In this document: positions 1-10,032 of the stretch, one piece after another | How the letters are laid out: each line of letters opens with the position of its first letter | Numbering within the stretch: the stretch's first letter is position 1 | From: Archaeoglobi archaeon | GTDB lineage: Archaea > Halobacteriota > Archaeoglobi > Archaeoglobales > Archaeoglobaceae | DNA: 35,997 nt | Direction of reading: 5' to 3' | NCBI GenBank assembly: GCA_029259345.1 | Contig: JAPDIX010000018.1 | Location: forward strand, 1-35,997 | Made by a program: the position numbers and the translations under genes | Notes under the pieces: model-generated | Seen by the model: only the letters and a program-made list of their open reading frames with translations | What the model was told of the DNA's origin: nothing | Databases searched by the model: none

Positions 1-609
1 TTAGAGGGAAATGGAATAAGGGACATAATTGTGGTTACAGGTCATAAGGGTTACAAGTTGAGAGAATATCTTTCTCTGTTCGATCTAAACTTTAAGTTCG
101 TTCATAATAATCTTTATAAAAACACAAACAATATATACAGTTTGCATCTTGCCATTGATTACGTTCAGAAGGGATTTTACATTTTGAACTCGGATGTCCT
201 CTTTCATCCAAAGATATTCGACTACCTTCACGAAAACACCAATGATAATTTGACACTATCTGTTGATACTGTTAAAAAGCTTGGGGAAGAAGAGATGAAG
301 GTAAAGATCGTTAATGGTTCTGTTAAGAAGATCAGCAAACAGATACCACCGAACGAAGCTAACGGTGAGTATATAGGGATTGCGAAGGTTCATCAAAATG
401 CTGTAGATGATCTGAGCGAGCACATAGCTCTGGTTATGGACAAAAAAGGGAGAAGAGTCTTTTACGAGGAGGCTTTTCAGTCAATGATTGATGCCGGAAT
501 TGAAGTTTCCTACGAGTCCACGAGAGGTTTGCCGTGGATAGAGATAGACACTCCGTCCGACCTAATGGCTGCAAGGTATATCATTTATCCGAGCATTCAG
601 CAGAGTTAA
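1..609 (+). CDS. Nucleotidyltransferase, LicC-like/sugar-nucleotidyltransferase type (5'-truncated by window edge)
   Basis: Frame is open from the window edge; 'VHNNLYKNTNNIYSLHLA...FYILNSDVLFHPKIF' and '...PWIEIDTPSDLMAA' match the pattern of NTP transferases of the choline/inositol-phosphate cytidylyltransferase type. Confidence 0.65.
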   Translation, partial: LEGNGIRDIIVVTGHKGYKLREYLSLFDLNFKFVHNNLYKNTNNIYSLHLAIDYVQKGFYILNSDVLFHPKIFDYLHENTNDNLTLSVDTVKKLGEEEMKVKIVNGSVKKISKQIPPNEANGEYIGIAKVHQNAVDDLSEHIALVMDKKGRRVFYEEAFQSMIDAGIEVSYESTRGLPWIEIDTPSDLMAARYIIYPSIQQS

Positions 610-697
610 AACTTCAATATCGCTCTGGCTGAATAATAATAGGGGTTCATGGTGAACCTTAAGATAAAAATATATAGATTCAAACTTTACTTTAAGT

Positions 698-1861
698 ATG
701 GCAATCGGTTTTACCTTTACCGAAGAGCAAGAAGATATAAGGAGGGCTGCAAGAGAATTTGCAGAAAAGGAGTTCACACCTGAACTGGCAAGAGAGTGCG
801 ATAGAGAGGAGAAATTTCCCTTCGAACTCTGGAAGAAGTGCGCTAAACTTGGATTTCATGCAGTGGATATCCCGGAGGAGTATGGCGGTGGTGGATACGG
901 GCCCATAGAGAAAATGATTGTGATGGAGGAATTTTCAGCGGTAAATCCCGGTCTTGGGCTTGCCTGCCTCATTCCGACATTCGGCTTTGAGATACTGCAT
1001 CTGCATGGCAGTGAGGAGCAAAAGGAGAAGTGGCTTCCAAAACTGGCAAAAGGAGAAGTGATAATGGGTATGGCAAATACTGAGCCAGATGCGGGCAGTG
1101 ATGCTGCCAATATCAAAACAAGAGCTGTTAAGGAGGGAGATAGCTGGGTAATTAACGGGACAAAGCAGTTCATCAGCAATGGATCTATAGCTGACTTTCT
1201 GCTGGTTACTGCAAGGACGAGAGAAATGGATCCGAAGGCCAAGCACAGAGGAATAAGCTACTTTATTGTTGAAACAGGCAGAGAGGGATACAAAGCAACA
1301 AAAATTTTGGGGAAGATGGGGATCAGGGCGAGTGACACGGCAGAGGTCAGCTTCAGCAACGTCAGGGTTCCGGAGGAGAACCTTGTTGGGGAAGAGGGCA
1401 AGGGATTCTACTACATGATGGAGTTCTTCGACATAACCCGAGTTTGGGTTGCTGCACAGGCTGTTGGGATTGCTAAGGGGGCTTTGAAGCTTGCAGTGGA
1501 TTATGTTAGGCAGAGAAAGGCCTTCAACGTTCCGTTGGCTGCCTTCCAGTACATCCAGTTCAGACTGGCTGAGCTGGCAACAAAAATTGAGGCGGCAAGA
1601 ACACTCGTTTACAGAGCTGCTGCTGTGCAAGTTGAGCAGGGTAAGCCAGACAACATGCTCTCAGCTATGGCTAAATGGTATGCTGGTGAAGTTGCTGTTG
1701 AAACATGCAACTGGGCTCTCCAATTCCACGGTGGTTACGGTTACATTGATGAGTATGCCATCAACCAGTTCTACAGGGATGCGAAAATAACTGAAATCTA
1801 CGAAGGGGCAAAGGAAATAGAAAAGCTTATTGTGGCGAGAAATTTGCTCGGAGTTCGCTAA
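698..1861 (+). CDS. Acyl-CoA dehydrogenase
   Basis: ACAD motifs 'MANTEPDAGSDAANIKTRA', 'QFHGGYGYIDEYAINQFYRDAKITEIYEGAKEIEKLIVAR'. Confidence 0.95.
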   Translation: MAIGFTFTEEQEDIRRAAREFAEKEFTPELARECDREEKFPFELWKKCAKLGFHAVDIPEEYGGGGYGPIEKMIVMEEFSAVNPGLGLACLIPTFGFEILHLHGSEEQKEKWLPKLAKGEVIMGMANTEPDAGSDAANIKTRAVKEGDSWVINGTKQFISNGSIADFLLVTARTREMDPKAKHRGISYFIVETGREGYKATKILGKMGIRASDTAEVSFSNVRVPEENLVGEEGKGFYYMMEFFDITRVWVAAQAVGIAKGALKLAVDYVRQRKAFNVPLAAFQYIQFRLAELATKIEAARTLVYRAAAVQVEQGKPDNMLSAMAKWYAGEVAVETCNWALQFHGGYGYIDEYAINQFYRDAKITEIYEGAKEIEKLIVARNLLGVR

Positions 1862-1878
1862 TTTTTTTATTTTTAAAA

Positions 1879-3057
1879 TTAGGAGAGCTTGGAATACCAC
1901 TTCTTCAGCTCTTCAAACTGCTCGTGTGTGTTGATCACATTGGTATCCATTGGACTCTTGAAGAAAAAGGCCATTTCTTTCACAACTCCCTTCACACCCT
2001 TCTTCTTGGCAAAGAGCAGAAATCTGGCAATATCAAGGATAAGAGGTGCTGCGACAATTGCATCTATGGCATCCCAGATGAAGTAGAACTTCATCAGCCT
2101 GCCGAGGAAACCCTTGAAGTGTATGAAGTCGAAGGCAGTTTTATTGTCAACAAGGCTTGGGAAGTACTGTATCTCCGTAATGCTGTATGGGGAGTAGCCG
2201 AGCATTTTTTCCAGAACCTTATCCTTGCTCAAAACTTTACTCTCCTTGTTGTCCCTCGCTGAGAGAACTTTGCCATCGTAGTCACCAAGGATGTTGTAGC
2301 TCATCCATCCCACTACCTCCATGTTTCTATAGGCAAACATCGGTGCGAGAGTCGTTTTGACAAGTGTCTCTCCCGTTTTCCCGTCATTTCCTGTATGTGG
2401 AACGCCCATTTTTTCTGCAAGCTCCTTTAAAGCCGGAATGGCCGAGCCGGGACTGGGTGTGAAGTTCGCGTATGGTAGTCCAAGCTTTAGGGCTGCGTAG
2501 GCGTATAACATGCTTGCTGAAGCATACTCTTTCCTATTTTCGTCAATCATCCTCTCAAACCCTTCCAACGTTCCGTGATACTCCTCGCTGAGATTTGGCA
2601 GTGGTTCGGTGGAAGCAACGTTTATAACCACAGTCTCATCATCGGCAAATTTCTTGATATCCTCTGTCAGTCTGCCGACTATCTCTTCCAGAGTAAGCCC
2701 GTCATCCTCAAGCGTCTCTATCCTCCCAAGGCCTTGGATTCCTGTTCCGCAGTTAAGTGCTGTGCCTTTTCTTGCAATTATTTTTTCCAGATCTTCTTTG
2801 ACTGCATCGAGTAAATCCCTTTCGAAATGTCTGTTGAGTTTCCAGTGCTCTTCTGCGGCATCAAAAGCGTTTTTTAACATTCTTACTTCATGACCGCCAA
2901 ATTCAAATTCAAATGGAGCGTATTTGTCAATCCCTTTAAAAGGAGGAAGCTCAGAAACTAAACCCGTTTTTGGAGCCATATCTTTGGCTATCGCATTTGC
3001 ACCCACCATTGCAGTGGTAGAGACAATACCGTAAGCACCAATAACCCAGATTTTCAT
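1879..3057 (-). CDS. Inositol-3-phosphate synthase family protein
   Basis: N-terminal Rossmann 'WVIGAYGIVSTTAMVG', 'FTPSPGSAIPALKELAEKMGVPHTGNDGKTGETLVKTTLAPMF', typical of MIPS. Confidence 0.9.
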   Translation of the reverse strand: MKIWVIGAYGIVSTTAMVGANAIAKDMAPKTGLVSELPPFKGIDKYAPFEFEFGGHEVRMLKNAFDAAEEHWKLNRHFERDLLDAVKEDLEKIIARKGTALNCGTGIQGLGRIETLEDDGLTLEEIVGRLTEDIKKFADDETVVINVASTEPLPNLSEEYHGTLEGFERMIDENRKEYASASMLYAYAALKLGLPYANFTPSPGSAIPALKELAEKMGVPHTGNDGKTGETLVKTTLAPMFAYRNMEVVGWMSYNILGDYDGKVLSARDNKESKVLSKDKVLEKMLGYSPYSITEIQYFPSLVDNKTAFDFIHFKGFLGRLMKFYFIWDAIDAIVAAPLILDIARFLLFAKKKGVKGVVKEMAFFFKSPMDTNVINTHEQFEELKKWYSKLS

Positions 3058-3127
3058 GAGTCATCACCCCCCTCAGAAATTTGTGGGTCTTTTTGATTCC
3101 TAAAGCTGCTCGGAATAAAAATTTTCT

Positions 3128-4162
3128 CTAAAAGTATTTTTTGGTACTTTCCAGAGATTTTGCTACTATTTCCACAGCGCTCTCCACATCTTTTATATCT
3201 ACGACCTCCACCGGGCTATGAATATATCTTGCAGGCACGCTAACAACTCCAGCAGGAATTCCGGATTTTGTGAGATTGATTGCGGTTGCATCTGTTGTCC
3301 CCCCCTCCGCCACTTCAAGCTGGTATGGGATGTTGTGCTTCTCTGCAGTCTCGGTCAACCACCTCAGAACTTTGGGCGATGCGATCAAACCCCTACCAGA
3401 AGCGTCAATCACAGTAATTGCTGCCCCCTTTCCGAGCTTTATATCCATATGCGCGGTTTCACTGCCCGGAAAGTCAGCAGCAACACAACTGTCAACAGCT
3501 ATCGCAGCATCGGGCTCAATGGCAAAGGCTGATGTTCTCGCACCCTTCAACCCGACCTCCTCCTGAACAGTTGCAACAGCGTGGATCGTGATGTCGGCTT
3601 TACTCCTCTTCACAGCCTCGATCATCACAGCTACGCCAACTCTGTTGTCGAAAGCCTTTCCTGTAAGCTTCCCGTTCGCCAGTTCAACAACCTCTCTATC
3701 TAGAGCAACCGGTGTTCCAACATTTATTCCCATTTCAAGAACCTCTTCTTTGCTACTCGCCCCAACATCCACGAACATATCCTTGATCTCAACAGCCTTC
3801 TTCCTCTCCTTCTCCTTCATAAGATGAGGTGGTGTGCAGCCAATAACACCGTAAATCTTCTTTTTTCCGTAGAGAACGACTCTCTGTGCAAGGGCTATCT
3901 GGGAGAACCAGCCCCCAATTGGAGCAACCCTTATGAAGCCCTTCTCGTCAATATACTTCACAACAAAGCCGATCTCATCAATGTGCGCAGCAACCATTAT
4001 CTCCGGTTTTCCTCCATTTTTTGTGCAAATCAGGTTCCCCATACTGTCTGTTTTAATCTCATCAGCCCACCCCTCAAGCTCTCTTTTTACTATTTCCCTC
4101 AATTCATCTTCATATCCGCTTATTCCATGAGCATTGCTCAGTTTTGCAATAATTTCCTTCAG
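3128..4162 (-). CDS. M42 family metallopeptidase (glutamyl aminopeptidase/endoglucanase type); predicted non-AUG start
   Basis: 'MVAAHIDEIGFVVKYIDEKGFIR', 'GKAFDNRVGVAVMIEA', 'VQEEVGLKGARTSA', 'VDSCVAADFPG'. The listed ORF starts at TTG 4102, but the conserved 'LKEIIAKLSNAHGISGYEDE' continues in frame upstream to CTG at 4162. Confidence 0.9.
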   Translation of the reverse strand: MKEIIAKLSNAHGISGYEDELREIVKRELEGWADEIKTDSMGNLICTKNGGKPEIMVAAHIDEIGFVVKYIDEKGFIRVAPIGGWFSQIALAQRVVLYGKKKIYGVIGCTPPHLMKEKERKKAVEIKDMFVDVGASSKEEVLEMGINVGTPVALDREVVELANGKLTGKAFDNRVGVAVMIEAVKRSKADITIHAVATVQEEVGLKGARTSAFAIEPDAAIAVDSCVAADFPGSETAHMDIKLGKGAAITVIDASGRGLIASPKVLRWLTETAEKHNIPYQLEVAEGGTTDATAINLTKSGIPAGVVSVPARYIHSPVEVVDIKDVESAVEIVAKSLESTKKYF

Positions 4163-4171
4163 AGTATCACC

Positions 4172-4738
4172 TCACTCAAGCACGGCATGCCTCGCCTCAA
4201 GATCACTTTCAGTTAGGTGCTTTTTCATCATTATCTCTGCAACAAGGGCATCCAGAAATATCATTGTTGTTAGCTCAAACATTGTGCCGAGGGGGGCAAG
4301 CTGAGATATCTTTTCGTCCCTCTCGGCCTTCACTTTGCCCTTTATCAGAACGATCACATCCGCCATTTCAGCGAGGCTTGAGTTTCTACTTCCTGTTATA
4401 GCTATAAGCTTTGAGCCTATATCTTTTGCCTTTCTGCTTATGTTAACGACAGATGTTGTTTCTCCACTGCCTGATATGGCTATAAGCGTGTCATTCTTTG
4501 TAATTCTTGGCGTGACGGTCTCTCCGACGACGTAAACCGCGTAACCCAGATGCATTAACCGCATGGCGAAGGCTTTTGCAATATAACCACTCCTCCCAGC
4601 TCCAATGACGAAAATTGCTTTAGAATTGTCAATCAGGTTGATCACACTCTCTACGTTTTCTGGATTTATGTGATTCTTCAAATTCCTTATGTGTTCTGAG
4701 ACCAAATCAAGAAATTTAAACAAAGTTTCTCCTGTCAT
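4172..4738 (-). CDS. hxlB: SIS-domain sugar isomerase, 6-phospho-3-hexuloisomerase-like
   Basis: 'AIFVIGAGRSGYIAKAFAMRLMHLGYAVYVVGETVTPRITKNDTLIAISGSGETTSVV', typical of PHI. Confidence 0.85.
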   Translation of the reverse strand: MTGETLFKFLDLVSEHIRNLKNHINPENVESVINLIDNSKAIFVIGAGRSGYIAKAFAMRLMHLGYAVYVVGETVTPRITKNDTLIAISGSGETTSVVNISRKAKDIGSKLIAITGSRNSSLAEMADVIVLIKGKVKAERDEKISQLAPLGTMFELTTMIFLDALVAEIMMKKHLTESDLEARHAVLE

Positions 4739-4774
4739 AGGTCTTATTATCTCCTTTCACTTTCTGTTTTTAAA

Positions 4775-5740
4775 CTATACGACGGCCATATTAATAACCA
4801 CTTCTGCAATATCTGCTGAATAGCTCGCAATTCTTGAAATGCTATCAATTATTGATTTGAGATACAGGGCCTCCTCTACATCAGCAGACAAGGAACGGCT
4901 GTAGAATCTTTTTTCGAGCTCTTCAAATTCGTCAAACTCTTCAAGCACCACTTCTGCAATCTCTATTTCGTTTTCAAGAAAAGCGACAAGCGCTGTGCGT
5001 AGCATTTCAAGGTCTACATCAACCAAGTCGCAGAGATACTCAACGGGTTTACCAAGCTCGAGTAAGTTCTCTGCCATATTCGCGGCGTGATCAGCAACTC
5101 TCTCAAGTGACCTGACAACCGTTCTATATTCCTGAATTTTCTCAACAGGTATCTCAAGTTCAGAAGCTACATCAGCATGCATGTTTGCCAGTTTCAACTG
5201 TCTGAGAAGCAGAAAATGCAGCCTATCCACCTCTCTTTCCCTTGCTATTATTGAGTTGCAGATGTATCTGTCGAACTTTTTAAGGGCGGTACAGAAATCC
5301 GAAACCATGCCCACGCAGGTGTTACCCATTCTTCTCATGATATTTTCGGTCTTTAATCTTGAGTTGTCCAGAAATATCTCCATTACAATTTCTCTCCCAG
5401 TATCCTCCACAACCTCGGCACCAATTAGAATGTCTGTTGCCCTCGCAATCGCAGACCTCTGTTCCTCATTGTAAACTGCCAGTCTTATGGAATCCATGCC
5501 CGCGAGATAGTAGGAGATTATTCTTCGCATAAGGGTCTCATGCCTCAACTCCTTGGAATCAATACTGGCCAGTTTCTTCTTTAAATCAGCCTTCTTTGGG
5601 TATATTGTTATGAAATTCTTTCCTATGCTCATTATAACCTCATTTCCTGCCTCAATCCCGTTCTCCTTAACCCATTTCTTGGGGAGTGTTAGGATATAGC
5701 TACTCTTACCACTGAAAAAAACCCTTCTACTCTCTAGCAT
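4775..5740 (-). CDS. AbrB-like N-terminal domain plus PhoU domain protein (phosphate uptake regulator)
   Basis: N-terminal 'SRRVFFSGKSSYILTLPKKWVKENGIEAGNEVIM' swapped-hairpin; PhoU-like helices 'EYRTVVRSLERVADHAANMAENLLEL'. Confidence 0.88.
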   Translation of the reverse strand: MLESRRVFFSGKSSYILTLPKKWVKENGIEAGNEVIMSIGKNFITIYPKKADLKKKLASIDSKELRHETLMRRIISYYLAGMDSIRLAVYNEEQRSAIARATDILIGAEVVEDTGREIVMEIFLDNSRLKTENIMRRMGNTCVGMVSDFCTALKKFDRYICNSIIAREREVDRLHFLLLRQLKLANMHADVASELEIPVEKIQEYRTVVRSLERVADHAANMAENLLELGKPVEYLCDLVDVDLEMLRTALVAFLENEIEIAEVVLEEFDEFEELEKRFYSRSLSADVEEALYLKSIIDSISRIASYSADIAEVVINMAVV

Positions 5741-5755
5741 GGTATATATTCAAAA

Positions 5756-5773
5756 TAGAGGTATATATCTCTA
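5756..5773. promoter_or_regulatory. Near-perfect palindrome TAGAGGTATATATCTCTA in the phoU-like/pit divergent promoter
   Basis: 16 of 18 positions symmetric; overlaps the candidate TATA box of the leftward gene, about 25 nt from its ATG. Confidence 0.5.
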
Positions 5774-5827
5774 TCGCTTTTACCAATTGAATGAAAAAAG
5801 ATATATACTCAAAATTGAACCCAATTC

Positions 5828-6835
5828 ATGGTTATGGACATTTTAATAATCACAGCAGCTGTCGTGGGCTTTTATGTTGCGTGGAACATTGGTGCGAACG
5901 ATGCTGCAAACTCCATGGCAACTTCTTATGGCAGCAGAGCTTTAACGCTGAAACAGATTATTATTATTGCCTCCGTGCTGGAGTTTTGCGGGGCAGCACT
6001 TTTTGGTAAGAGAGTAACGCACACCGTGGCAAAGGGAATAGTCCCCATTGAATTGCTGGATCACAACCTTGTCGTTTTCGGAGCTCTGGCAGCATTGCTC
6101 TCCGCTGGATTCTGGATCACAATCGCAACCTACTACCATCTCCCGATCTCAACCACACACTCGATTGTCGGTGCGATGCTCGGATTTGGCCTCGCAGCGG
6201 TATCGCATGACCATCTAACGCTTGAGCAGATTAGATGGGATGTGGTGGCAAAAGTTGTTCTTAGCTGGATTGTTTCCCCTCTGATGGGTGCCGCAATAGC
6301 TTTTGTTGTTTTCATGCTGATACGTGTTATTTTATTTAGTAGGTATACCAGTGCCGGTATTGAGCATGTTTTCCGTTATCTTCAGGTTTTAACGGCATGC
6401 TATATGGCCTTCGCCCACGGAAGCAATGATGTGGCAAATGCAACAGGCCCTATTGCAGCCATAATGGGGTACAGTGGTGAAGTCCCATTCTGGGTTCTTT
6501 TCTTTGGAGGTATTGGAATTGCGATTGGAATCGCAACGTGGGGTTACAGAGTTATCGAAACTGTGGGTAAGCAAATAACTGAGCTTACTTATACAAGAGG
6601 ATTCTCTGCTGAGTTTGCAACTGCAACAACCGTTCTCGCAGCATCATCTCTTGGAATGCCTGTTTCAACAACCCACACTCTTGTGGGCGGCGTTATCGGT
6701 GTGGGGTTAGCTGGTGGTCTGGCGAGCGTCAATCTGAGGATAGTGCAAAAAATTATATTCTCATGGATTGTAACAGTTCCAGTAGCGGCTGCGATGACGA
6801 TAAGCCTCTATACGCTGGTGGTGGTGTTTATATGA
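5828..6835 (+). CDS. pit: Inorganic phosphate transporter, PiT family
   Basis: Duplicated '[19 protein letters not shown]' and '[15 protein letters not shown]' plus '[16 protein letters not shown]' / '[16 protein letters not shown]'. Confidence 0.95.
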   Translation: MVMDILIITAAVVGFYVAWNIGANDAANSMATSYGSRALTLKQIIIIASVLEFCGAALFGKRVTHTVAKGIVPIELLDHNLVVFGALAALLSAGFWITIATYYHLPISTTHSIVGAMLGFGLAAVSHDHLTLEQIRWDVVAKVVLSWIVSPLMGAAIAFVVFMLIRVILFSRYTSAGIEHVFRYLQVLTACYMAFAHGSNDVANATGPIAAIMGYSGEVPFWVLFFGGIGIAIGIATWGYRVIETVGKQITELTYTRGFSAEFATATTVLAASSLGMPVSTTHTLVGGVIGVGLAGGLASVNLRIVQKIIFSWIVTVPVAAAMTISLYTLVVVFI

Positions 6836-7512
6836 AGTTTTTTAGATCTGTAGGCGAAGTTTTTGGGTATTCACCATTCAGATCTCTCGCTCAGCACGCC
6901 AGAATGTGCGGGAGGGCGGTGGGGTTGCTTCAGCGTCAATTTGAAGCATTGCGACTGGAGAATTATGAGAAGGTTGAGGAGCTAAGAGATGAAATTGATG
7001 AACTTGAGCATCATGCGGATCAGATAAAAGAGGAGATAAGAGGGAATGTTACAAAATCGTTGATGCTTCCAGTTGACAGACATGACCTCCTCGAATTCTT
7101 GAAGGTTCAGGATGATATAATAAACAATTGTGAGCATGTGGGACACATGGTGACCTTCAGAAGAGTTAGAGTTCCTACTGACGTTTGGGACGAGTTCTCG
7201 GTTCTGCTTTCCAAGCTGATGGAAATCGTCAACCAATATGAGGAAATGGTTGAAAGCATAAGACAGCTAATTGATACCTCTTTCAGTAAGAGGGAGGTGG
7301 AGAGAGTAATGGAATATGTTCCAGTTATAGAGCAGCTTGAACACGAGTGCGACCTCGTCCAGATTGGCCTCCACACGAAACTTTTCAATCTTGAAGACGC
7401 AAATCCGCTGGATGTTCACCTGATGGTAACTTGGGTCGTACATCTTGGCTACATTGCAAATGCGGCTGCAAGAGCATCTGATAGGTTCAGGATAATGGTT
7501 CTTGGTCGCTGA
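6832..7512 (+). CDS. DUF47/PhoU-like accessory protein of Pit
   Basis: '[26 protein letters not shown]...[51 protein letters not shown]'; ATGA overlap with pit. Confidence 0.92.
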   Translation: MKFFRSVGEVFGYSPFRSLAQHARMCGRAVGLLQRQFEALRLENYEKVEELRDEIDELEHHADQIKEEIRGNVTKSLMLPVDRHDLLEFLKVQDDIINNCEHVGHMVTFRRVRVPTDVWDEFSVLLSKLMEIVNQYEEMVESIRQLIDTSFSKREVERVMEYVPVIEQLEHECDLVQIGLHTKLFNLEDANPLDVHLMVTWVVHLGYIANAAARASDRFRIMVLGR

Positions 7513-8503
7513 GGTTTTCGTCGCTCGTGTAGTAGTTGTATATGGCCGTGGCTAAGCCAGCAATCATGGGGGCTACAAAGAAACCGCTAATTCCACCCAC
7601 AATACCTCCTCCGATGAATGCGAGCATTAGAATGAGAGGGTGAATTTTTGAAGTGTATCCAACAACATACGGTCTTAATATTAATTCGGGAAAGATGTAT
7701 AGAAACACCACACCCGTTATGAGGAACGTTAAGCCTTTCCCAATGTCAATTAGGAGCAGATAAAGCGATACGGGTAGAATAATCATCCATTCTGCAAAGA
7801 TTGGTATCAGCGCTGCAAGAAACATCAAACCGGAAAGAAGTGGAGCAAAGGGAACATCAAAATACAGGAAAAATGGCAGACTTGCAAGACCAATCATAAT
7901 TGCCACTACAAAATTTCCGAACCACAAGGATTCAAAAGTATAATCAAGCTCTTCTATAAATCTTCTTAGCTCCTCTCTACTGTCATCAGGGACAATGCTC
8001 GTTGCCCTACTGACGAATCTCTCCATATCCGCGAGAGAGTAAAAGCACACCACAATGGAGATAAAGAAGTTCAGGATTAGCAGCGTAGCTCTCTTTGTGA
8101 TTTCAACCGCTGATGGTTGCACGGTTTTCTGAAGTATTGAAAATATGTTTGAGGTAACCCATTTCACGTATTCCTCTCCTCTCTCAACTCCGAATTTGCT
8201 CAGCAAATCGAGCAGCCCGGATTCTATAATCTGATAGTGTGTGATAAGGTAAATGGCTTGATTCAACCCCTGAAAGAGGCCATAAAAAATCAGAACGGAA
8301 ATCGGGACAATCACAATTATGGTTGCAACTGCAGACGCTTTTATTTTCCCGATTGGCTCCAGCTTCCTTTTTATCGGTTTTGCAACGTAAGCAAAAACGA
8401 TCCCCATCACTATCCCGTCGAGCAGAGGTAGGAAGAAATAAAAGGTCAGACAAATTATGGCGAGGACTGATACTATTAGCAGTATAGTCCAGATTTTATT
8501 CAT
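7487..8503 (-). CDS. AI-2E family (PerM-like) transporter
   Basis: Multi-TM; 'LLDGIVMGIVFAYVAKPIKRKLEP', 'EELILRPYVVGYTSKIHPLILMLAFIGGGIVGGISGFFVAPMIAGL'. Confidence 0.9.
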   Translation of the reverse strand: MNKIWTILLIVSVLAIICLTFYFFLPLLDGIVMGIVFAYVAKPIKRKLEPIGKIKASAVATIIVIVPISVLIFYGLFQGLNQAIYLITHYQIIESGLLDLLSKFGVERGEEYVKWVTSNIFSILQKTVQPSAVEITKRATLLILNFFISIVVCFYSLADMERFVSRATSIVPDDSREELRRFIEELDYTFESLWFGNFVVAIMIGLASLPFFLYFDVPFAPLLSGLMFLAALIPIFAEWMIILPVSLYLLLIDIGKGLTFLITGVVFLYIFPELILRPYVVGYTSKIHPLILMLAFIGGGIVGGISGFFVAPMIAGLATAIYNYYTSDENLSDQEPLS

Positions 8504-8507
8504 GTCA

Positions 8508-9215
8508 TTACTTGTTCATTCTCTTTATGTAGCTAACGGTCTTTCGGAATATGGCGTTTAGGGTCTGTATTTCATGCTTTCTTACCCTTGCTCTGCCAAG
8601 TATCCTGCGCAATACAACAACAGTTCTGTTAATTCTGTGTTCTGGGTATTCAACAGCTTTAAGCATATTTGTGAGATTTCTCAGAAAAACTTCGACATCT
8701 CCTACAGTAGCTGGTTCATCACCCTCATCGACTTTCATCTTAAGCTCCGGAGAACGGAGAAAGTAAAGGATAACAGCAGCAGCATGGCTTACATTCATAA
8801 CAGGATACTCTTCACTAGTTGGAACTCTTACGATAATGTGGCAGAGAGCCAGTTCATCATTGTATAAACCGTAATCTTCTCTCCCGAAAAGAACTGCGAC
8901 CTTGTTAGCCCCTTTAACGAGCTCAGAAAGCTCCTCAGGTGTTGCTAAGGTCTTGCGAAGATACTTGTAGTCTCCTCCCTCAATACCAGTAGTTCCCACA
9001 ACCAGATTCATCTGATGTAAAAACTCCTGCAGGTTCTCAACTTTGATTGCTCCCTCAAGCAAATCCTTCGCATGTGCTGCAGTGTGGTAACTTTCTTCTG
9101 TTACATTGCAGTTATACAGACAGATATTTTTGATTCCATAGTTTTTTGCGACTCTCGCTATAAATCCTACATTTTCAGGGATTTTTAGCTCAACAAGGAC
9201 AATGTAGATTTCCAT
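8508..9215 (-). CDS. SpoU/TrmJ-like RNA methyltransferase
   Basis: 'MEIYIVLVELKIPENVGFIARVAKNYGIKNICLYN', 'KVAVLFGREDYGLYNDELALCHIIVRVPTSEEYPVMNVSHAAAVILYFL' SPOUT motifs; internal ATG at 9215 is preferred over the listed start at 9341. Confidence 0.92.
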   Translation of the reverse strand: MEIYIVLVELKIPENVGFIARVAKNYGIKNICLYNCNVTEESYHTAAHAKDLLEGAIKVENLQEFLHQMNLVVGTTGIEGGDYKYLRKTLATPEELSELVKGANKVAVLFGREDYGLYNDELALCHIIVRVPTSEEYPVMNVSHAAAVILYFLRSPELKMKVDEGDEPATVGDVEVFLRNLTNMLKAVEYPEHRINRTVVVLRRILGRARVRKHEIQTLNAIFRKTVSYIKRMNK

Positions 9216-9294
9216 TGTTGCTATTGAGGGCTTTTGGATTAATTTTTGTTTCCTTGGGTTAGGTTCAAGTATAGGGTGGGGTAAAGTCAAACTC

Positions 9295-10032
9295 ATGAAA
9301 CTCGCTGAAATATGTGAATTTCTTGACGAGTACCTGAACATTAAAGAATATCAGGATGTTTCAAACAACGGTCTGCAGGTTGAGGGTGGAGAAGAGATCG
9401 AGAAGATTGGCTTTGCCGTTGATGCCTGCATGGAAAGCTTTAGAGCTGCAAAAGCAAATAGTGCAAATATGCTCATCGTTCATCACGGTATGATTTGGGG
9501 CGGGATAGATTACGTGAAGGGAGTGGTTAGGAGAAGGTTGGAGTATCTCTTGAGGAATGGCATATCACTCTACGCCGCCCATTTACCCCTCGATGCTCAC
9601 AGAGAAGTCGGGAACAACGTCATGATCTTGAAAAAAATCGGTGCAGAACCTCAAAAGGAGTTTGGAGAATACAAGGGTGTGAAGATTGGCTACTCTGCAG
9701 AATTTAACAGTCCAAAGAGCGTGGTGGAGATAGCTGAAAGGTTTGAACATTCACTCATTCTCCCATTCGGCACGGATAAGGTAAGAAAGGTGGCAGTGGT
9801 ATCGGGAAGAGGAGGCTTTGCTATTCCTGAGGCCATAGAAGAGGGGATTGAACTGCTTATAACGGGTGAGGCGGAGCATGAAGCCTATCATGTTGCCAAA
9901 GAAGGCGGATTAAACGTCATCTTCCTCGGACATTATGAGAGTGAGAGGTTTGGGGTTGAGAGCCTTAGAAGGGTTGTGGCTGAAAGGCTTGGAATAGACA
10001 CTGTCTTCATCCACGTCCCGACGAACCTCTGA
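9295..10032 (+). CDS. NIF3-like dinuclear metal protein
   Basis: 'VSNNGLQVEG...NMLIVHHGMIWGG', 'LITGEAEHEAYHVAKEGGLNVIFLGHYESERFGV'. Confidence 0.93.
   Translation: MKLAEICEFLDEYLNIKEYQDVSNNGLQVEGGEEIEKIGFAVDACMESFRAAKANSANMLIVHHGMIWGGIDYVKGVVRRRLEYLLRNGISLYAAHLPLDAHREVGNNVMILKKIGAEPQKEFGEYKGVKIGYSAEFNSPKSVVEIAERFEHSLILPFGTDKVRKVAVVSGRGGFAIPEAIEEGIELLITGEAEHEAYHVAKEGGLNVIFLGHYESERFGVESLRRVVAERLGIDTVFIHVPTNL

Noticed and set aside
935-1630. 231-aa antisense ORF inside the acyl-CoA dehydrogenase
   Set aside because: Shadow ORF opposite a strongly supported gene; composition is not protein-like.
4172-4738. Complete ribulose monophosphate pathway locus
   Set aside because: Only the isomerase-like SIS protein is present; no hexulose-phosphate synthase nearby.
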